Shown here piece by piece: positions 53,587-63,045 of a stretch of DNA of 64,000 nt (positions within the stretch are counted from its first letter, which is position 1; each line of letters opens with the position of its first letter). This stretch comes from Hydrogenophaga sp. GTDB lineage: Bacteria; Pseudomonadota; Gammaproteobacteria; Burkholderiales; Burkholderiaceae_C. Location: positions 124,001 to 188,000 of the forward strand of contig NZ_JAHCKL010000007.1 of the NCBI RefSeq assembly GCF_026125785.1, in the 5' to 3' direction. The notes beneath the pieces were generated by a model that did no database searches, was not told the DNA's origin, and worked only from the letters and a program-made list of their open reading frames with translations. Made by a program: the position numbers and the translations under genes.

Positions 53587-55089
53587 ATGAACGCACCGAC
53601 CACCTCCGCCGAATCCTCCCCGGTGCAGCGCGCCGCTCGCCAGGCCGATGTCGTGCGGGCCCTGCTGGCCGCCCTGCCCGCGCACGCGCTGCTGTGGCAG
53701 GCGGAGGACACCGTGCCCTACGAATGCGATGGCCTCACCGCCTACCGCGAACGCCCCCTGGTGGTGGCGCTGCCCGAGACCGAAGCGCAGGTGGCCGCCG
53801 TGCTGAAGATCTGCCACGGGCTGGACGTGCCCGTGGTGGCGCGCGGCGCGGGCACCGGGCTCTCGGGCGGGGCCATGCCGCACGCCTGGGGCGTGACGCT
53901 GTCGCTGGCCCGGTTCAACCGCATCCTGCAGATCGACCCGCTTGCCCGCACAGCGGTGGTGCAGGCCGGGGTGCGCAACCTCGCCATCTCGGAGGCGGCG
54001 GCGCCGCATGGCCTCTACTACGCGCCGGACCCCAGCAGCCAGATCGCCTGCACCATTGGCGGCAACGTGGCCGAGAACTCCGGCGGCGTGCACTGCCTGA
54101 AGTACGGACTGACGCTGCACAACGTGCTCGCGGTACGCGGCTTCACGGTGGAAGGCGAACCGGTGACCTTCGGCGGCGAAGCGCTGGATGCCCCGGGACT
54201 GGACCTGCTGCCCCTGGTCATTGGCAGCGAGGGCATGCTGGCCGTGACCACCGAGGTGACCGTGCGGCTGGTGCCGCGCCCGCAACTGGCGCGCTGCATC
54301 ATGGCCAGCTTCGACGACATCCGCAAGGCGGGCGACGCGGTGGCCGCGGTGATTGCCGCCGGCATCATCCCGGCCGGCCTGGAGATGATGGACAAGCCCA
54401 TGACCGCCGCCGTGGAAGATTTCGTTCACGCAGGCTACGACCTGGACGCCGAAGCCATCCTCCTGTGCGAGAGCGACGGCACCCCTGAGGAGGTGGAGGA
54501 AGAGATCGGCCGCATGAGCGCGGTGCTGCGCGGCTGCGGCGCCACCGCGATCGCGGTCAGCCGCGACGAGGCGGAGCGCCTGCGCTTCTGGAGCGGGCGC
54601 AAGAACGCCTTCCCCGCCAGCGGGCGCATCAGCCCGGACTACATGTGCATGGACTCCACCATTCCGCGCAAACGGCTGGCCGACATCCTGATCGCCATCG
54701 CGCGCATGGAAAAAACGTATGGGTTGCGCTGCGCCAATGTGTTCCATGCGGGCGACGGCAACCTGCACCCGCTGATCCTGTTCGACGCGAACGACCCCGA
54801 CCAGTTGCGGCGCTGCGAGCGCTTTGGGGCCGACATCCTGGAGACCAGCGTGGCCATGGGCGGCACCGTCACGGGCGAGCATGGCGTAGGGGTGGAGAAG
54901 CTCAACAGCATGTGCGTCCAGTTCTCGGCCGAGGAGAACGCGCAGATGTTCGGTGTGAAACGAGCCTTTGATACCAAAGGTCTACTCAATCCAGGCAAGG
55001 TCATTCCCACGCTGCAACGTTGTGCTGAATACGGCCGCATGCTGGTGCGCGCGGGCACCATTTCGCATCCGGAACTGCCCCGGTTCTGA
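53587..55089 (+). CDS. glcD: FAD-linked oxidase, GlcD (glycolate/D-lactate oxidase) family
   Basis: 500 aa. The FAD-binding PCMH domain (about 55-235) contains PVVARGAGTGLSGGAMPHAWGVTLSLARFNRI, CTIGGNVAENSGGVHCLKYGLT and PLVIGSEGMLAVTTEVTVRLV. The C-terminal FAD-oxidase domain has NVFHAGDGNLHPLILFD and GGTVTGEHGVGVEKLNSM, the substrate and flavin loops. This matches GlcD of glycolate oxidase. The usual partners glcE and glcF are not next to it, so the complex is encoded elsewhere or this is a related D-2-hydroxyacid oxidase. TACACT ends 10 nt before the ATG, a near-leaderless promoter layout. Confidence 0.88.
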   Translation: MNAPTTSAESSPVQRAARQADVVRALLAALPAHALLWQAEDTVPYECDGLTAYRERPLVVALPETEAQVAAVLKICHGLDVPVVARGAGTGLSGGAMPHAWGVTLSLARFNRILQIDPLARTAVVQAGVRNLAISEAAAPHGLYYAPDPSSQIACTIGGNVAENSGGVHCLKYGLTLHNVLAVRGFTVEGEPVTFGGEALDAPGLDLLPLVIGSEGMLAVTTEVTVRLVPRPQLARCIMASFDDIRKAGDAVAAVIAAGIIPAGLEMMDKPMTAAVEDFVHAGYDLDAEAILLCESDGTPEEVEEEIGRMSAVLRGCGATAIAVSRDEAERLRFWSGRKNAFPASGRISPDYMCMDSTIPRKRLADILIAIARMEKTYGLRCANVFHAGDGNLHPLILFDANDPDQLRRCERFGADILETSVAMGGTVTGEHGVGVEKLNSMCVQFSAEENAQMFGVKRAFDTKGLLNPGKVIPTLQRCAEYGRMLVRAGTISHPELPRF

Positions 55090-55140
55090 CTGTCAAATAT
55101 CACGCTTGCCCCACAAGGCCCTGGGGTAAAGTCGAGTGCG

Positions 55141-58100
55141 ATGAGTGCGCCGCTTCCCTCGCAAGACCGACGTCTGGATTCGCACAGGCCCGAGAACGCG
55201 GCACTGGAGCGCGAGCGTGCCTTGCTGCTGGAACTGGAGACGCTGCGCGCGGAAAACGAGCACCTGCGCCGCAGCTATGCGGAGCAGTTGGGCGGGCAGG
55301 TCGCTTCGCGCGACCACCGCGTCGACGGCCGTCGCGCGGCTTTGCCTCTGCCACTGGAAATCACGCTGGATGCCGCTGCCGCGCCGTCTCCGCGCAGCGC
55401 ACAGATCGAGTACGAGGCTCTGTTCTCGGCGCTCGCCAGCGTGTTCCCGATCGGCGTCTTCCGCGTTGACCAGGCGGGCATGCTCACCCACGTCAACGAG
55501 CAGTTGCAGCAGATCTTCGCGCTCGACAGAGAAGATTTTCCCAACTTCGGCTGGCTCGGCCGGGTACACCCGGAAGATCTCGAACGCGTCCAGCAGCATT
55601 GGGTGCAGGCCATTTCGCGTGCCGAGAGCATGAGCGTGGAGTTCCGCCTGGTCAGGCCGGGCGACGAGGTGCTCCACGTGCTGGTGCGCAACGCGCCCTT
55701 GCACGATGCCCAGGGCGTCGTCACCGGTCAACTCGGCTTCGTACAGGACATCACGCCGCTGCGCACACTGGAGGCCGATGCCCGCATCAAGGACGAGCTC
55801 AACCGACAGATCATCGCCAGCAGCCCCGACTGCACCAAGGTGCTGGACCTGCAGGGCCGTGTGGTGCAGATGACCGCACAGGGGTGTCGCCTGGTCGAGG
55901 TCGACGACTTCGACCAGGTCCGCCTGAGCGACTGGTCCACCTGGTGGCCAGAGGACGGCGCGGTCCTGGCGTGCGAAGCGATCGACGGCGCGCGCGATGG
56001 CCAGAGCGCGCGCTTCGTGGCCTACGGCAAGACCTTCAAGGGCACGCCCAAGTGGTGGGACACCATGGTCACGCCGATCTGCGACTCGCAAGGCAAGCCG
56101 GTGATGCTGCTGGCGGTCTCCCGCGACATCACCGCGCTGCACCAGCAGCAGGAAGAGATCCAGCACTTCAACAGCGAACTGGAACAGCGTGTGCGTGAAC
56201 GCACCGACGAACTGGCCGAAGCGAAGGAGCGCATCGCCCTGGCCCTGCGCGACGCTCAGACCATCTACAACCAGGCTCCCTGCGGCTACCACTCGGTGGA
56301 CGCCAACGGCGTCTTCGTGCTCATGAACCGCACCGAGCTGGACTGGCTCGGCTACGAGCGCGAGGACGTGATCGGCCGGCTGAGTTTCCGCGATCTCTTC
56401 GATGCGCCCAATGTCAAGGTGTCGGAAGAACGGCTGCAGCGGCTCATGCGCGAAGGCCGGCTCGAACCGATCGAGCTGAGCATGCGGCGCCGCGACGGCA
56501 GCTCCTTCCTGGCCCTGATCAGCAGCACCGCCGTGTTCGACCGGCACGGCCGTTTCGTGCGCAGCAACAGCACGGTCATCGACATCACCGAGCGCAAGGC
56601 GGCCGAAAATGCCCTCGCGGCACAGCGCAATTTCCTGCAGGCCATCACCAACAGTGTGCCGGTGCAGCTCGCTTTCTTCGACCGCGACCTGATCTGCCGC
56701 TTTGCCAATGCCAGCTACGCGCGCTGGGTGGAGGGCGACACCAACCGGCTGTTGGGCCGCCACCTGAGCGAGATCGCCCGGCCCCAGGACTTCGAGAACG
56801 CACGCGCACGGCTGGCCGCGGCCCTGCTGGGCGATATCCAGCGCTTCGAAGGCGAACGCGCCTTCCCCGATGGCCACCGCTTCTACGCCAGCATCGAATA
56901 CACACCCTACTGGCAAGACGGCCAGGTGCAGGGCATCCTGATCCAGATGATCGACATTTCGGAGCGCAAAGCCTCCGAGGACCGGATCTACCAGGCCAAC
57001 CTGCAACTCAACGACGCGCTGCAGCAGGCCCAGGCGCTCTACAACCAGGCGCCCTGTGGCTACCACTCTCTCAATGCCGAGGGCGTGTACGTGTCCATCA
57101 ACGACACCGAACTGGAGTGGCTGGGCTACTCCCGCGAGGAAATCGTTGGGCGCAAGCACTTCCGCGATTTCATGTTGCCCAGCCAGACCAACCTGCTGGA
57201 CAGCCGCATGCAGAAGATCCTGATGGACGACGCGCTCGACGCCGCCGAATACGAGCTGCGCCGCCGCGATGGCAGCACCTTCCACGTGCTGCTGTCCTCG
57301 TCCGCCGTGCGCGATGCGCAGGGCCGCTTTCTGCGCAGCAACACCACCGTGGTGGACATCACCCGGCGCAAGGCAGCAGAGACCGCATTGCGCGACAACC
57401 AGCGCTTCCTGCAGACCATCACCGACCATGTGCCGGGCCTGATCGCGTACCTCGATGCCAATCTGGTGCTGCGCTTTGCCAACGCCGAGCACCAGCGCGT
57501 CTTCGGCCTGGACCCCGGGCAGATCGTCGGACGCCACGCGAGCGAGAGCCTGCTGCCCGAGGCCTGGGCCGAAGCCCGTCCGCGCATGGAGGCCGCGCTG
57601 GCCGGACAGGCCCAGCACTTCGAGACCTGGCGTCCGACAGTCGATGGCAGCGACATCTACATGAGCGTGACCTACCTGCCCGACCTCAGCGAAGGCGTGG
57701 TGAAAGGCCTGTTCCTGCAGATGATCGACATCACCGAGCGCAAACGCATCGAGGAACGCGTCATCCACCTCAATGAGGAACTGGAGCAGCGCATCAGCGA
57801 GCGCTCGACCGAACTCCTAGAGAGCGAACGGCGTTTCCGCCTGATGGTGGACAACCTGCGCGACTACTGCATCTTCTTCATGGATGCCGACGGGGTCATC
57901 ACCGACTGGACCGACAGCGCGCAGCGCATGGACGGCTACCCGCCGACCCAGATGGTCGGCCGCCACTACGGCGTGCTGTTCGATCCCGAGAACCCGGAGC
58001 ACGGCAGGATCAGCGCCAACCAGATGCTGCGCCTGGCCGCCTCCCGCGGGCAACACGAGCTGCACAACTGGCATACGCGCAAGGACGGCACGCAATACTG

Positions 58101-59001
58101 GTCGCACTCGGTGCTGATCGCCCTGCGAGACGACAGCGGCGAACTGCGCGGTTTCGCCAAGATCAACCGCGACATGACCGAGGCCAAGCGGCTCGACGAC
58201 CTGATGCGCAACATCAACGACGAGCTGGAAAACCGCGTGGTCGAGCGCACCGAACAGTTGCTCGCCGCCAACAAGGACCTCGAATCCTTCTCGTATTCGG
58301 TCTCTCACGACCTGCGGTCGCCGCTGCGGCACATCTCCAGTTTCGTCAGTCTGCTGGAAGAACACCTGGGTGGCCAATGCGATGAAGTCAGCGCACGCTA
58401 TCTCAGCACCATAGGCAATTCAGCGCGGCACATGAGCCAGCTCATCGATGGCCTGCTGGCGTTCTCGCGCCTGGGCCGCTCCGCGGTCAACCTCACGCCG
58501 GTGGACTTCACGCTGTTGGTGGACGCCGTGGTGGGCCAGCTCAGCCACGACACCGAAGGCCGCGTGGTCGACTGGGTGGTCGCTCCCGACCTGCCCGTGG
58601 TGCAGGGCGATGCCCTGTTGCTGCGCGAAGTCTGGGCCAACCTGTTGGGCAATGCCTACAAATACACCCGCCCGCGCGAGCGTGCCCGCATCGAGGTCGG
58701 CTGGAGCGTCGACCCCGTAGTGGGTTACACCTTCTTTGTCCGTGACAACGGTGTGGGTTTTGACACAAAATACGCCCAGAAGCTTTTCGGCGTGTTCCAG
58801 CGCCTGCACCGCGCTTCCGAGTTCGAAGGCACTGGCATAGGTCTTGCACTCACACGCCGCATCATCGAGCGGCATGGAGGCAGCATCTGGGCCGAAAGCC
58901 AACTCGGCGAAGGCAGCACCTTCTACTTCTCGATCCCGTTCGAAGGCCCCTTCGGGTTCGAGGCTCCCGTTGACTCCATGCCGGCCGCCCTGGAATCATG
59001 A
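55141..59001 (+). CDS. multi-PAS sensor histidine kinase
   Basis: 1286 aa, no transmembrane helix seen, so likely soluble. After a coiled coil (about 19-50) come seven PAS domains (approximate starts 91, 220, 374, 497, 631, 755, 898), then HisKA with the phospho-His at about 1056 (SYSVSHDLRSPLRHISSF) and HATPase (N box LLGNAYKYTRPRE, G1 VRDNGVGFD, G2 GTGIGLALTRRIIERHGG). PAS3-4 and PAS5-6 are near copies of each other, indicating tandem duplication. It overlaps the response regulator by ATGA. A TAAAGT box lies 8 nt before the start. The signal is unknown; redox, light or small-molecule sensing is possible. Confidence 0.93.
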   Translation: MSAPLPSQDRRLDSHRPENAALERERALLLELETLRAENEHLRRSYAEQLGGQVASRDHRVDGRRAALPLPLEITLDAAAAPSPRSAQIEYEALFSALASVFPIGVFRVDQAGMLTHVNEQLQQIFALDREDFPNFGWLGRVHPEDLERVQQHWVQAISRAESMSVEFRLVRPGDEVLHVLVRNAPLHDAQGVVTGQLGFVQDITPLRTLEADARIKDELNRQIIASSPDCTKVLDLQGRVVQMTAQGCRLVEVDDFDQVRLSDWSTWWPEDGAVLACEAIDGARDGQSARFVAYGKTFKGTPKWWDTMVTPICDSQGKPVMLLAVSRDITALHQQQEEIQHFNSELEQRVRERTDELAEAKERIALALRDAQTIYNQAPCGYHSVDANGVFVLMNRTELDWLGYEREDVIGRLSFRDLFDAPNVKVSEERLQRLMREGRLEPIELSMRRRDGSSFLALISSTAVFDRHGRFVRSNSTVIDITERKAAENALAAQRNFLQAITNSVPVQLAFFDRDLICRFANASYARWVEGDTNRLLGRHLSEIARPQDFENARARLAAALLGDIQRFEGERAFPDGHRFYASIEYTPYWQDGQVQGILIQMIDISERKASEDRIYQANLQLNDALQQAQALYNQAPCGYHSLNAEGVYVSINDTELEWLGYSREEIVGRKHFRDFMLPSQTNLLDSRMQKILMDDALDAAEYELRRRDGSTFHVLLSSSAVRDAQGRFLRSNTTVVDITRRKAAETALRDNQRFLQTITDHVPGLIAYLDANLVLRFANAEHQRVFGLDPGQIVGRHASESLLPEAWAEARPRMEAALAGQAQHFETWRPTVDGSDIYMSVTYLPDLSEGVVKGLFLQMIDITERKRIEERVIHLNEELEQRISERSTELLESERRFRLMVDNLRDYCIFFMDADGVITDWTDSAQRMDGYPPTQMVGRHYGVLFDPENPEHGRISANQMLRLAASRGQHELHNWHTRKDGTQYWSHSVLIALRDDSGELRGFAKINRDMTEAKRLDDLMRNINDELENRVVERTEQLLAANKDLESFSYSVSHDLRSPLRHISSFVSLLEEHLGGQCDEVSARYLSTIGNSARHMSQLIDGLLAFSRLGRSAVNLTPVDFTLLVDAVVGQLSHDTEGRVVDWVVAPDLPVVQGDALLLREVWANLLGNAYKYTRPRERARIEVGWSVDPVVGYTFFVRDNGVGFDTKYAQKLFGVFQRLHRASEFEGTGIGLALTRRIIERHGGSIWAESQLGEGSTFYFSIPFEGPFGFEAPVDSMPAALES

Positions 59002-59483
59002 CCAAAAATGCCGATGCCATCCTGCTCGTCGAGGACAACCCCGACGACGCCGAACTGACCAAGCTGGCGCTGGCCCGCCATGGGCTCGACGGCCGCGTGA
59101 CGCATGTCTCCGACGGCATGCAGGCGCTGGACTACCTGCACCGGCGCAACAGCTTCATGAACCGCTCGGGCAGCAACCCCATGCTGGTGCTGCTGGACCT
59201 GAAAATGCCTCTGCTGGACGGCATCGGGGTGCTCAAGGAGATCAAGGGCTCGGAGAACCTGCACCACATCCCGGTGGTGGTCCTGACCTCGTCGACCGAG
59301 CCCAGCGACCTGCTGCGGGCCTATGACGCTGGCACCAACGCCTACATCGCCAAGCCGACCGAGTTCTCGCAGTTCCTGAGTGCGATGAAACACGTCTGCG
59401 AGTTCTGGATCAACATCAACCAGACCGCGCCGCAGTTGCCCGGCGCGGGCGTCCGCACCACCGGCTTTGGCGACCTGATCTGA
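58998..59483 (+). CDS. receiver-only response regulator (Rcp1-like)
   Basis: 161 aa single REC domain. Acidic pocket E12/D13 in LLVEDNPDDAELT, phospho-acceptor D67 in VLLDLKMPLLDG, conserved Thr/Ser (LTSST, about 97-100) and Lys119 in YIAKP. The roughly 40-residue C-terminal extension has no output domain. The LLDLKMP motif and overlap with a PAS kinase match the cyanobacterial phytochrome partner Rcp1 type. Translational overlap (ATGA) with the kinase indicates a cognate pair, with output through another protein, perhaps the neighbouring GGDEF-EAL protein. Confidence 0.93.
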   Translation: MTKNADAILLVEDNPDDAELTKLALARHGLDGRVTHVSDGMQALDYLHRRNSFMNRSGSNPMLVLLDLKMPLLDGIGVLKEIKGSENLHHIPVVVLTSSTEPSDLLRAYDAGTNAYIAKPTEFSQFLSAMKHVCEFWININQTAPQLPGAGVRTTGFGDLI

Positions 59484-59512
59484 GCAGCGCGTCCAGACAC
59501 GTCAAAAAGCAC

Positions 59513-59534
59513 AACGGCGCCTGAGGGCGCCGTT
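59513..59534. terminator. hairpin between response regulator and convergent small gene
   Basis: A perfect 9-bp stem AACGGCGCC/GGCGCCGTT with a TGAG loop. On the minus strand it is followed 4 nt later by a T5 tract, so it likely terminates the small convergent gene at 59558. Plus-strand efficiency is uncertain. Confidence 0.65.
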
Positions 59535-59557
59535 GGTACGAGAAGCGGGAAAGCCGC

Positions 59558-59860
59558 TCAATAGATGTCGGAGTCCGCCCACTGCGAAGAAGGCCCTTCG
59601 CCTGCGGTCACTGGCATGTCCAGGTTGAGCACGAAGACCACCTCGCCGCCGAAGCGGCCCACGCCCAGGCTCTTCATCAGCACCTGTTCCTGCTCGGGCC
59701 GCTCCATGCGCAGGAAACAGATGGCCTGTTTGGTCCCTTCGTGCATGGCTGTCAGGATGTCCAACCGCGTGATGCGCCCAAACTCGCTGCAGAGCTGGTG
59801 CAGCGCGGATTTCAGACTGGAAACGTCGCTGTATTGCCTGAGTTCGGCGAGTGTGCTCAC
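59558..59860 (-). CDS. small conserved-type protein with RRM-like (beta-alpha-beta) pattern
   Basis: 100 aa, starting at GTG 59860 with GGAGGGA about 8 nt upstream, a good initiation context. The middle reads SLKSALHQLCSEFGRITRLDILTA, a helix-turn-strand like the first half of an RNA-recognition motif (xEFGxIxxLxI), then KQAICFLRMERPEQEQVLMKSLGVGRFGGEVVFVLNL, like the RNP1 strand-helix-strand half. The first RRM strand is short or missing. The C-terminus is acidic. It sits between two signalling genes. RNA binding is inference; function unknown. Confidence 0.7.
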   Translation of the reverse strand: MSTLAELRQYSDVSSLKSALHQLCSEFGRITRLDILTAMHEGTKQAICFLRMERPEQEQVLMKSLGVGRFGGEVVFVLNLDMPVTAGEGPSSQWADSDIY

Positions 59861-60092
59861 AATGAACTCCCTCCAGTTGCGAGTCGGTCAAATGGAAAGC
59901 GTGGGGGCGGGTGGCGCCAGAGACTGACGAGCACCAATGGTAAACCAAAGGCAACAAAATCTAACAACAAGGTAACAAATAATCGGCGTGCCTGGCCCTC
60001 ACGTGCGGTACTTCACGCCTGGCAAGACCGTGGCGGGTGTCCCTGGCGTGATGTGCTCGGTATGCTCGGCCGACCCCTTCACCGCAACATCG

Positions 60093-63035
60093 ATGGCAGC
60101 CACCCCCGACCACCTCACACCCGCCCCGCCCGCCGAGCGCGCGGCACCGCAGCCGATGAGCAGCCCTCGGGTCGAGTTCGACCGAGTCGCCGAACTGGCC
60201 ACTCACCTCGCGGGTGGTGTGGGTGCGCTGCTGATTGACGTCGGGCACGAGCGGCATGAGATCCGCGGCACGCACGGCATGCCCCAGGCAACGGCAGAGG
60301 CCTTGCTGGAGGCCTGTGCCACCCTGCTGGACGAGCCGGCCACGCCCGGCTGGCAGGCCCTCCGAACGCCCGGCCATGCCTGGCGCAGCGCCCGCTGGTG
60401 GCCGCTGCCGCCAGCCGGTGGTCTCACGCCGGTCCAGGCGGGTCTGCTGCTGCTGGACACCGCTACCCGACCGCCCAAGGAGAGCGCCTCCCCCGAGCTT
60501 CACACGCTGGCCAGCCACGCTGCGGACGTGCTGGCGCTCTCGCGCCGGCACGACCAGATCGAGCAATACAACGCGAACATGCTGCGCGAGAGCGAAAGCC
60601 GGCTGAACCTCACCGAGCACACCGCCGGCGCGGGCAGTTGGTCCTTGCAACTGGCCACCCGCGAGGTCGTCCACTCCGATGAGTTCGCCACTATACTGGG
60701 CCTGGGTGATCTCGAGCGCGTCAGGGACCTGGAGTCGATGGTGCAACGCTATGCGCCGGAATGGCGCAGCGGCATCCGCCAACGCCTGGACCGCTGCGCG
60801 CAGAGCGGCGAACCCTTTGACGAAGAAATCCAGATCGTGGTCGAAGGCAGCGGTCCCAAATGGGTGCGCACCGTGGGCACCGCCGTGCGCCGCGCCGATG
60901 GGGAGATCGTGCGCATCCAGGGCGCGATCCAGGACATCTCCGCGCAAAAACAGGCCCAGCAGGACACGCTGCGCCTGGCCATGCGGCTGACCACCACGCT
61001 GGCCAGCATCACGGAGGCCTTTGTCACGCTGGACCGCCAGTGCTGCTTCACTTACCTGAACCAGGAGAGCGAACGCCTGTTGCAGAAGACCACTGGCGAA
61101 CTGCTCGGCCTGGAGGTCTGGCAAGGCTTCAGTCCCGGTCTGGCACAGCGCCTCAAGGAACAGCTCTCGCGGTCGCTGAACACCAACCGCAGGGTCGAGC
61201 TGGAGGACTACTTTCCCACCTTGGGCAAGTGGCTGGAGGTGCGGGCCTATCCCTTTGCAGAAGGCTTGGCGGTGTACTTCCGCGACGTGACGGAGCGCCG
61301 CCGCTCGCAGGAACAGCTCATGCTGCTGGAGACCAGCGTCTCGCGCCTCAACGACATCGTCGTGATCGCCGAGACCAGCGCCACGGGCCAGCAGGAGCCC
61401 AACATCGTTTTCGTCAACGACGCCTTCGAGCAGCACACCGGCTATTCGCGGGCCGAAGTGCTGGGGCAGACGCCCCAGATGCTGCTCGAACTCGACCCCA
61501 GCATCAGCAAGCTGCAGGAGCTGGTGCGCGGCCTGCAGAACCGGCGCCAGGCCCGCACCGAACTGATGATCCGCCGCAAGAACGGCGCCATGTTCTGGGT
61601 GGAACTTGAAGTGGTCTCGGTGCAGGCCTCCGCCGAGGAAGTGACGCACTGGGTGGCGGTGGGCCGCGACATCACGCAACGCAAGACCGCAGAGGACATG
61701 ATCCGCCACCTGGCGTTCTACGACGCGCTCACCGACCTGCCCAACCGGCAACTGCTGCTGGACCGCCTGCAGCAGGTGCTGGCCGCCAGCTCACGCTCGG
61801 GCCAGCACGGTGCGCTGATGTTCATCGACCTGGACAACTTCAAGATCCTCAACGACACGCTGGGGCACCACATGGGCGACCAGTTGCTGCAGAAGGTGGC
61901 CCAGCGCCTGACCAAGAGCGTGCGCAAGACCGACATGGTGGCCCGGCTCGGTGGCGACGAGTTCGTGATCATGGTCGACGACCTGAGCACCGACCCGGAG
62001 GCGGCCGCGTTCAAGGCCCGTGCGCTGGCCGACAAGGTGCTCAACACCTTGCGCGAGCCCTTCCAGCTCACTGGCGGCCACCAGCATCACGCCACGCCCA
62101 GCATCGGCGTGACACCCTTCAACGGTCAGCAGAGCGACGTGGGTGAGTTGCTCAAGCAGGCCGACCTCGCCATGTACCAGGCCAAGTCCATGGGCCGCAA
62201 CACGGTCTGCTTCTTTGACCCCGACATGCAGGCGTCGATGATCGCGAACGCCACCGTCAGCTCGGACCTGCGCGTGGCCCTGCGCGAGAAACAGTTCGTG
62301 GTGTACTACCAGCCACAGGTCGACCGGGTCGGTGTGATCACCGGCGTGGAGGCGCTGGTGCGCTGGCAGCACCCGGAGCGCGGCTTCATGCGGCCGGCCG
62401 AGTTCATCCCCGTGGCGGAAGACACCGGCCTGATCCTGCCCCTGGGCCAGTGGGTGCTGGAGACCGCCTGCGAACAACTGGCCGCCTGGGCCGACCGCCC
62501 GCAGACGGCCAACCTGAGCATCGCGGTGAACGTGAGCGTGCGCCAGTTCCGCCACCCCGACTTCGTCGACATGGTGATGGCGGCCATCCAGCGCACCGGC
62601 ATCCGGCCGCACCGGCTCAAGCTGGAGCTCACCGAAAGCCTGCTGGCCGACCGCATGGAGATCACCATCGAGAAGATGGGCATGCTCAAGGCCCTGGGCG
62701 TGACGCTGTCGCTCGACGACTTTGGCGTGGGCTACTCCTCGCTCTCCGTGCTCAAGCGCCTGCCACTGGACCAGCTCAAGATCGACAAGGGCTTCGTGGC
62801 CGACGTGCTCACCGACCCCAACGACGCCGCGATCTCGCGCGCCATCATCGCGCTGGCCCAGAGCCTGAGCCTGCAGGTGGTGGCCGAGGGCGTGGAAACG
62901 CAGGAGCAGCGCGACTTCCTGGCCTACCAGGGCTGCGACCAGTTCCAGGGCCACCTGTTCGCCAAGCCACTGCCGATCGAAGCGCTGGACGCGTTGCTGC
63001 AAAACCCCACCGCCGGCATGCTGGTCATGAGCTGA
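60093..63035 (+). CDS. PAS-GGDEF-EAL cyclic-di-GMP protein
   Basis: About 980 aa, no transmembrane helix seen. A weakly conserved N-terminal segment (possibly a degenerate GAF) is followed by PAS domains near 176, 300 and 416, a GGDEF domain with intact GGDEF at about 620-624 (ARLGGDEFVIM), and an EAL domain with EAL at 753-755 (GVEALVRWQHPERGF) and DDFGVGYSS loop 6. Both cyclase and phosphodiesterase motifs are intact, so the net activity is undecided. The start is uncertain: ATG 60093 is taken, but a GTG at 59988 and an ATG at 60156 are in frame, and none has a good Shine-Dalgarno. The adjacent kinase/receiver pair may control it. Confidence 0.9.
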   Translation: MAATPDHLTPAPPAERAAPQPMSSPRVEFDRVAELATHLAGGVGALLIDVGHERHEIRGTHGMPQATAEALLEACATLLDEPATPGWQALRTPGHAWRSARWWPLPPAGGLTPVQAGLLLLDTATRPPKESASPELHTLASHAADVLALSRRHDQIEQYNANMLRESESRLNLTEHTAGAGSWSLQLATREVVHSDEFATILGLGDLERVRDLESMVQRYAPEWRSGIRQRLDRCAQSGEPFDEEIQIVVEGSGPKWVRTVGTAVRRADGEIVRIQGAIQDISAQKQAQQDTLRLAMRLTTTLASITEAFVTLDRQCCFTYLNQESERLLQKTTGELLGLEVWQGFSPGLAQRLKEQLSRSLNTNRRVELEDYFPTLGKWLEVRAYPFAEGLAVYFRDVTERRRSQEQLMLLETSVSRLNDIVVIAETSATGQQEPNIVFVNDAFEQHTGYSRAEVLGQTPQMLLELDPSISKLQELVRGLQNRRQARTELMIRRKNGAMFWVELEVVSVQASAEEVTHWVAVGRDITQRKTAEDMIRHLAFYDALTDLPNRQLLLDRLQQVLAASSRSGQHGALMFIDLDNFKILNDTLGHHMGDQLLQKVAQRLTKSVRKTDMVARLGGDEFVIMVDDLSTDPEAAAFKARALADKVLNTLREPFQLTGGHQHHATPSIGVTPFNGQQSDVGELLKQADLAMYQAKSMGRNTVCFFDPDMQASMIANATVSSDLRVALREKQFVVYYQPQVDRVGVITGVEALVRWQHPERGFMRPAEFIPVAEDTGLILPLGQWVLETACEQLAAWADRPQTANLSIAVNVSVRQFRHPDFVDMVMAAIQRTGIRPHRLKLELTESLLADRMEITIEKMGMLKALGVTLSLDDFGVGYSSLSVLKRLPLDQLKIDKGFVADVLTDPNDAAISRAIIALAQSLSLQVVAEGVETQEQRDFLAYQGCDQFQGHLFAKPLPIEALDALLQNPTAGMLVMS

Positions 63036-63045
63036 AGGCTCCACC

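Noticed and set aside
55093-57768. 891-codon minus-strand frame opposite the PAS kinase
   Set aside because: Antisense shadow; the kinase has all catalytic motifs and conserved domains.
59861-60092. RNA gene in the A-rich gap before the GGDEF-EAL gene
   Set aside because: No stable conserved structure or tRNA-like arms; A-rich sequence is explained by a promoter/leader region.
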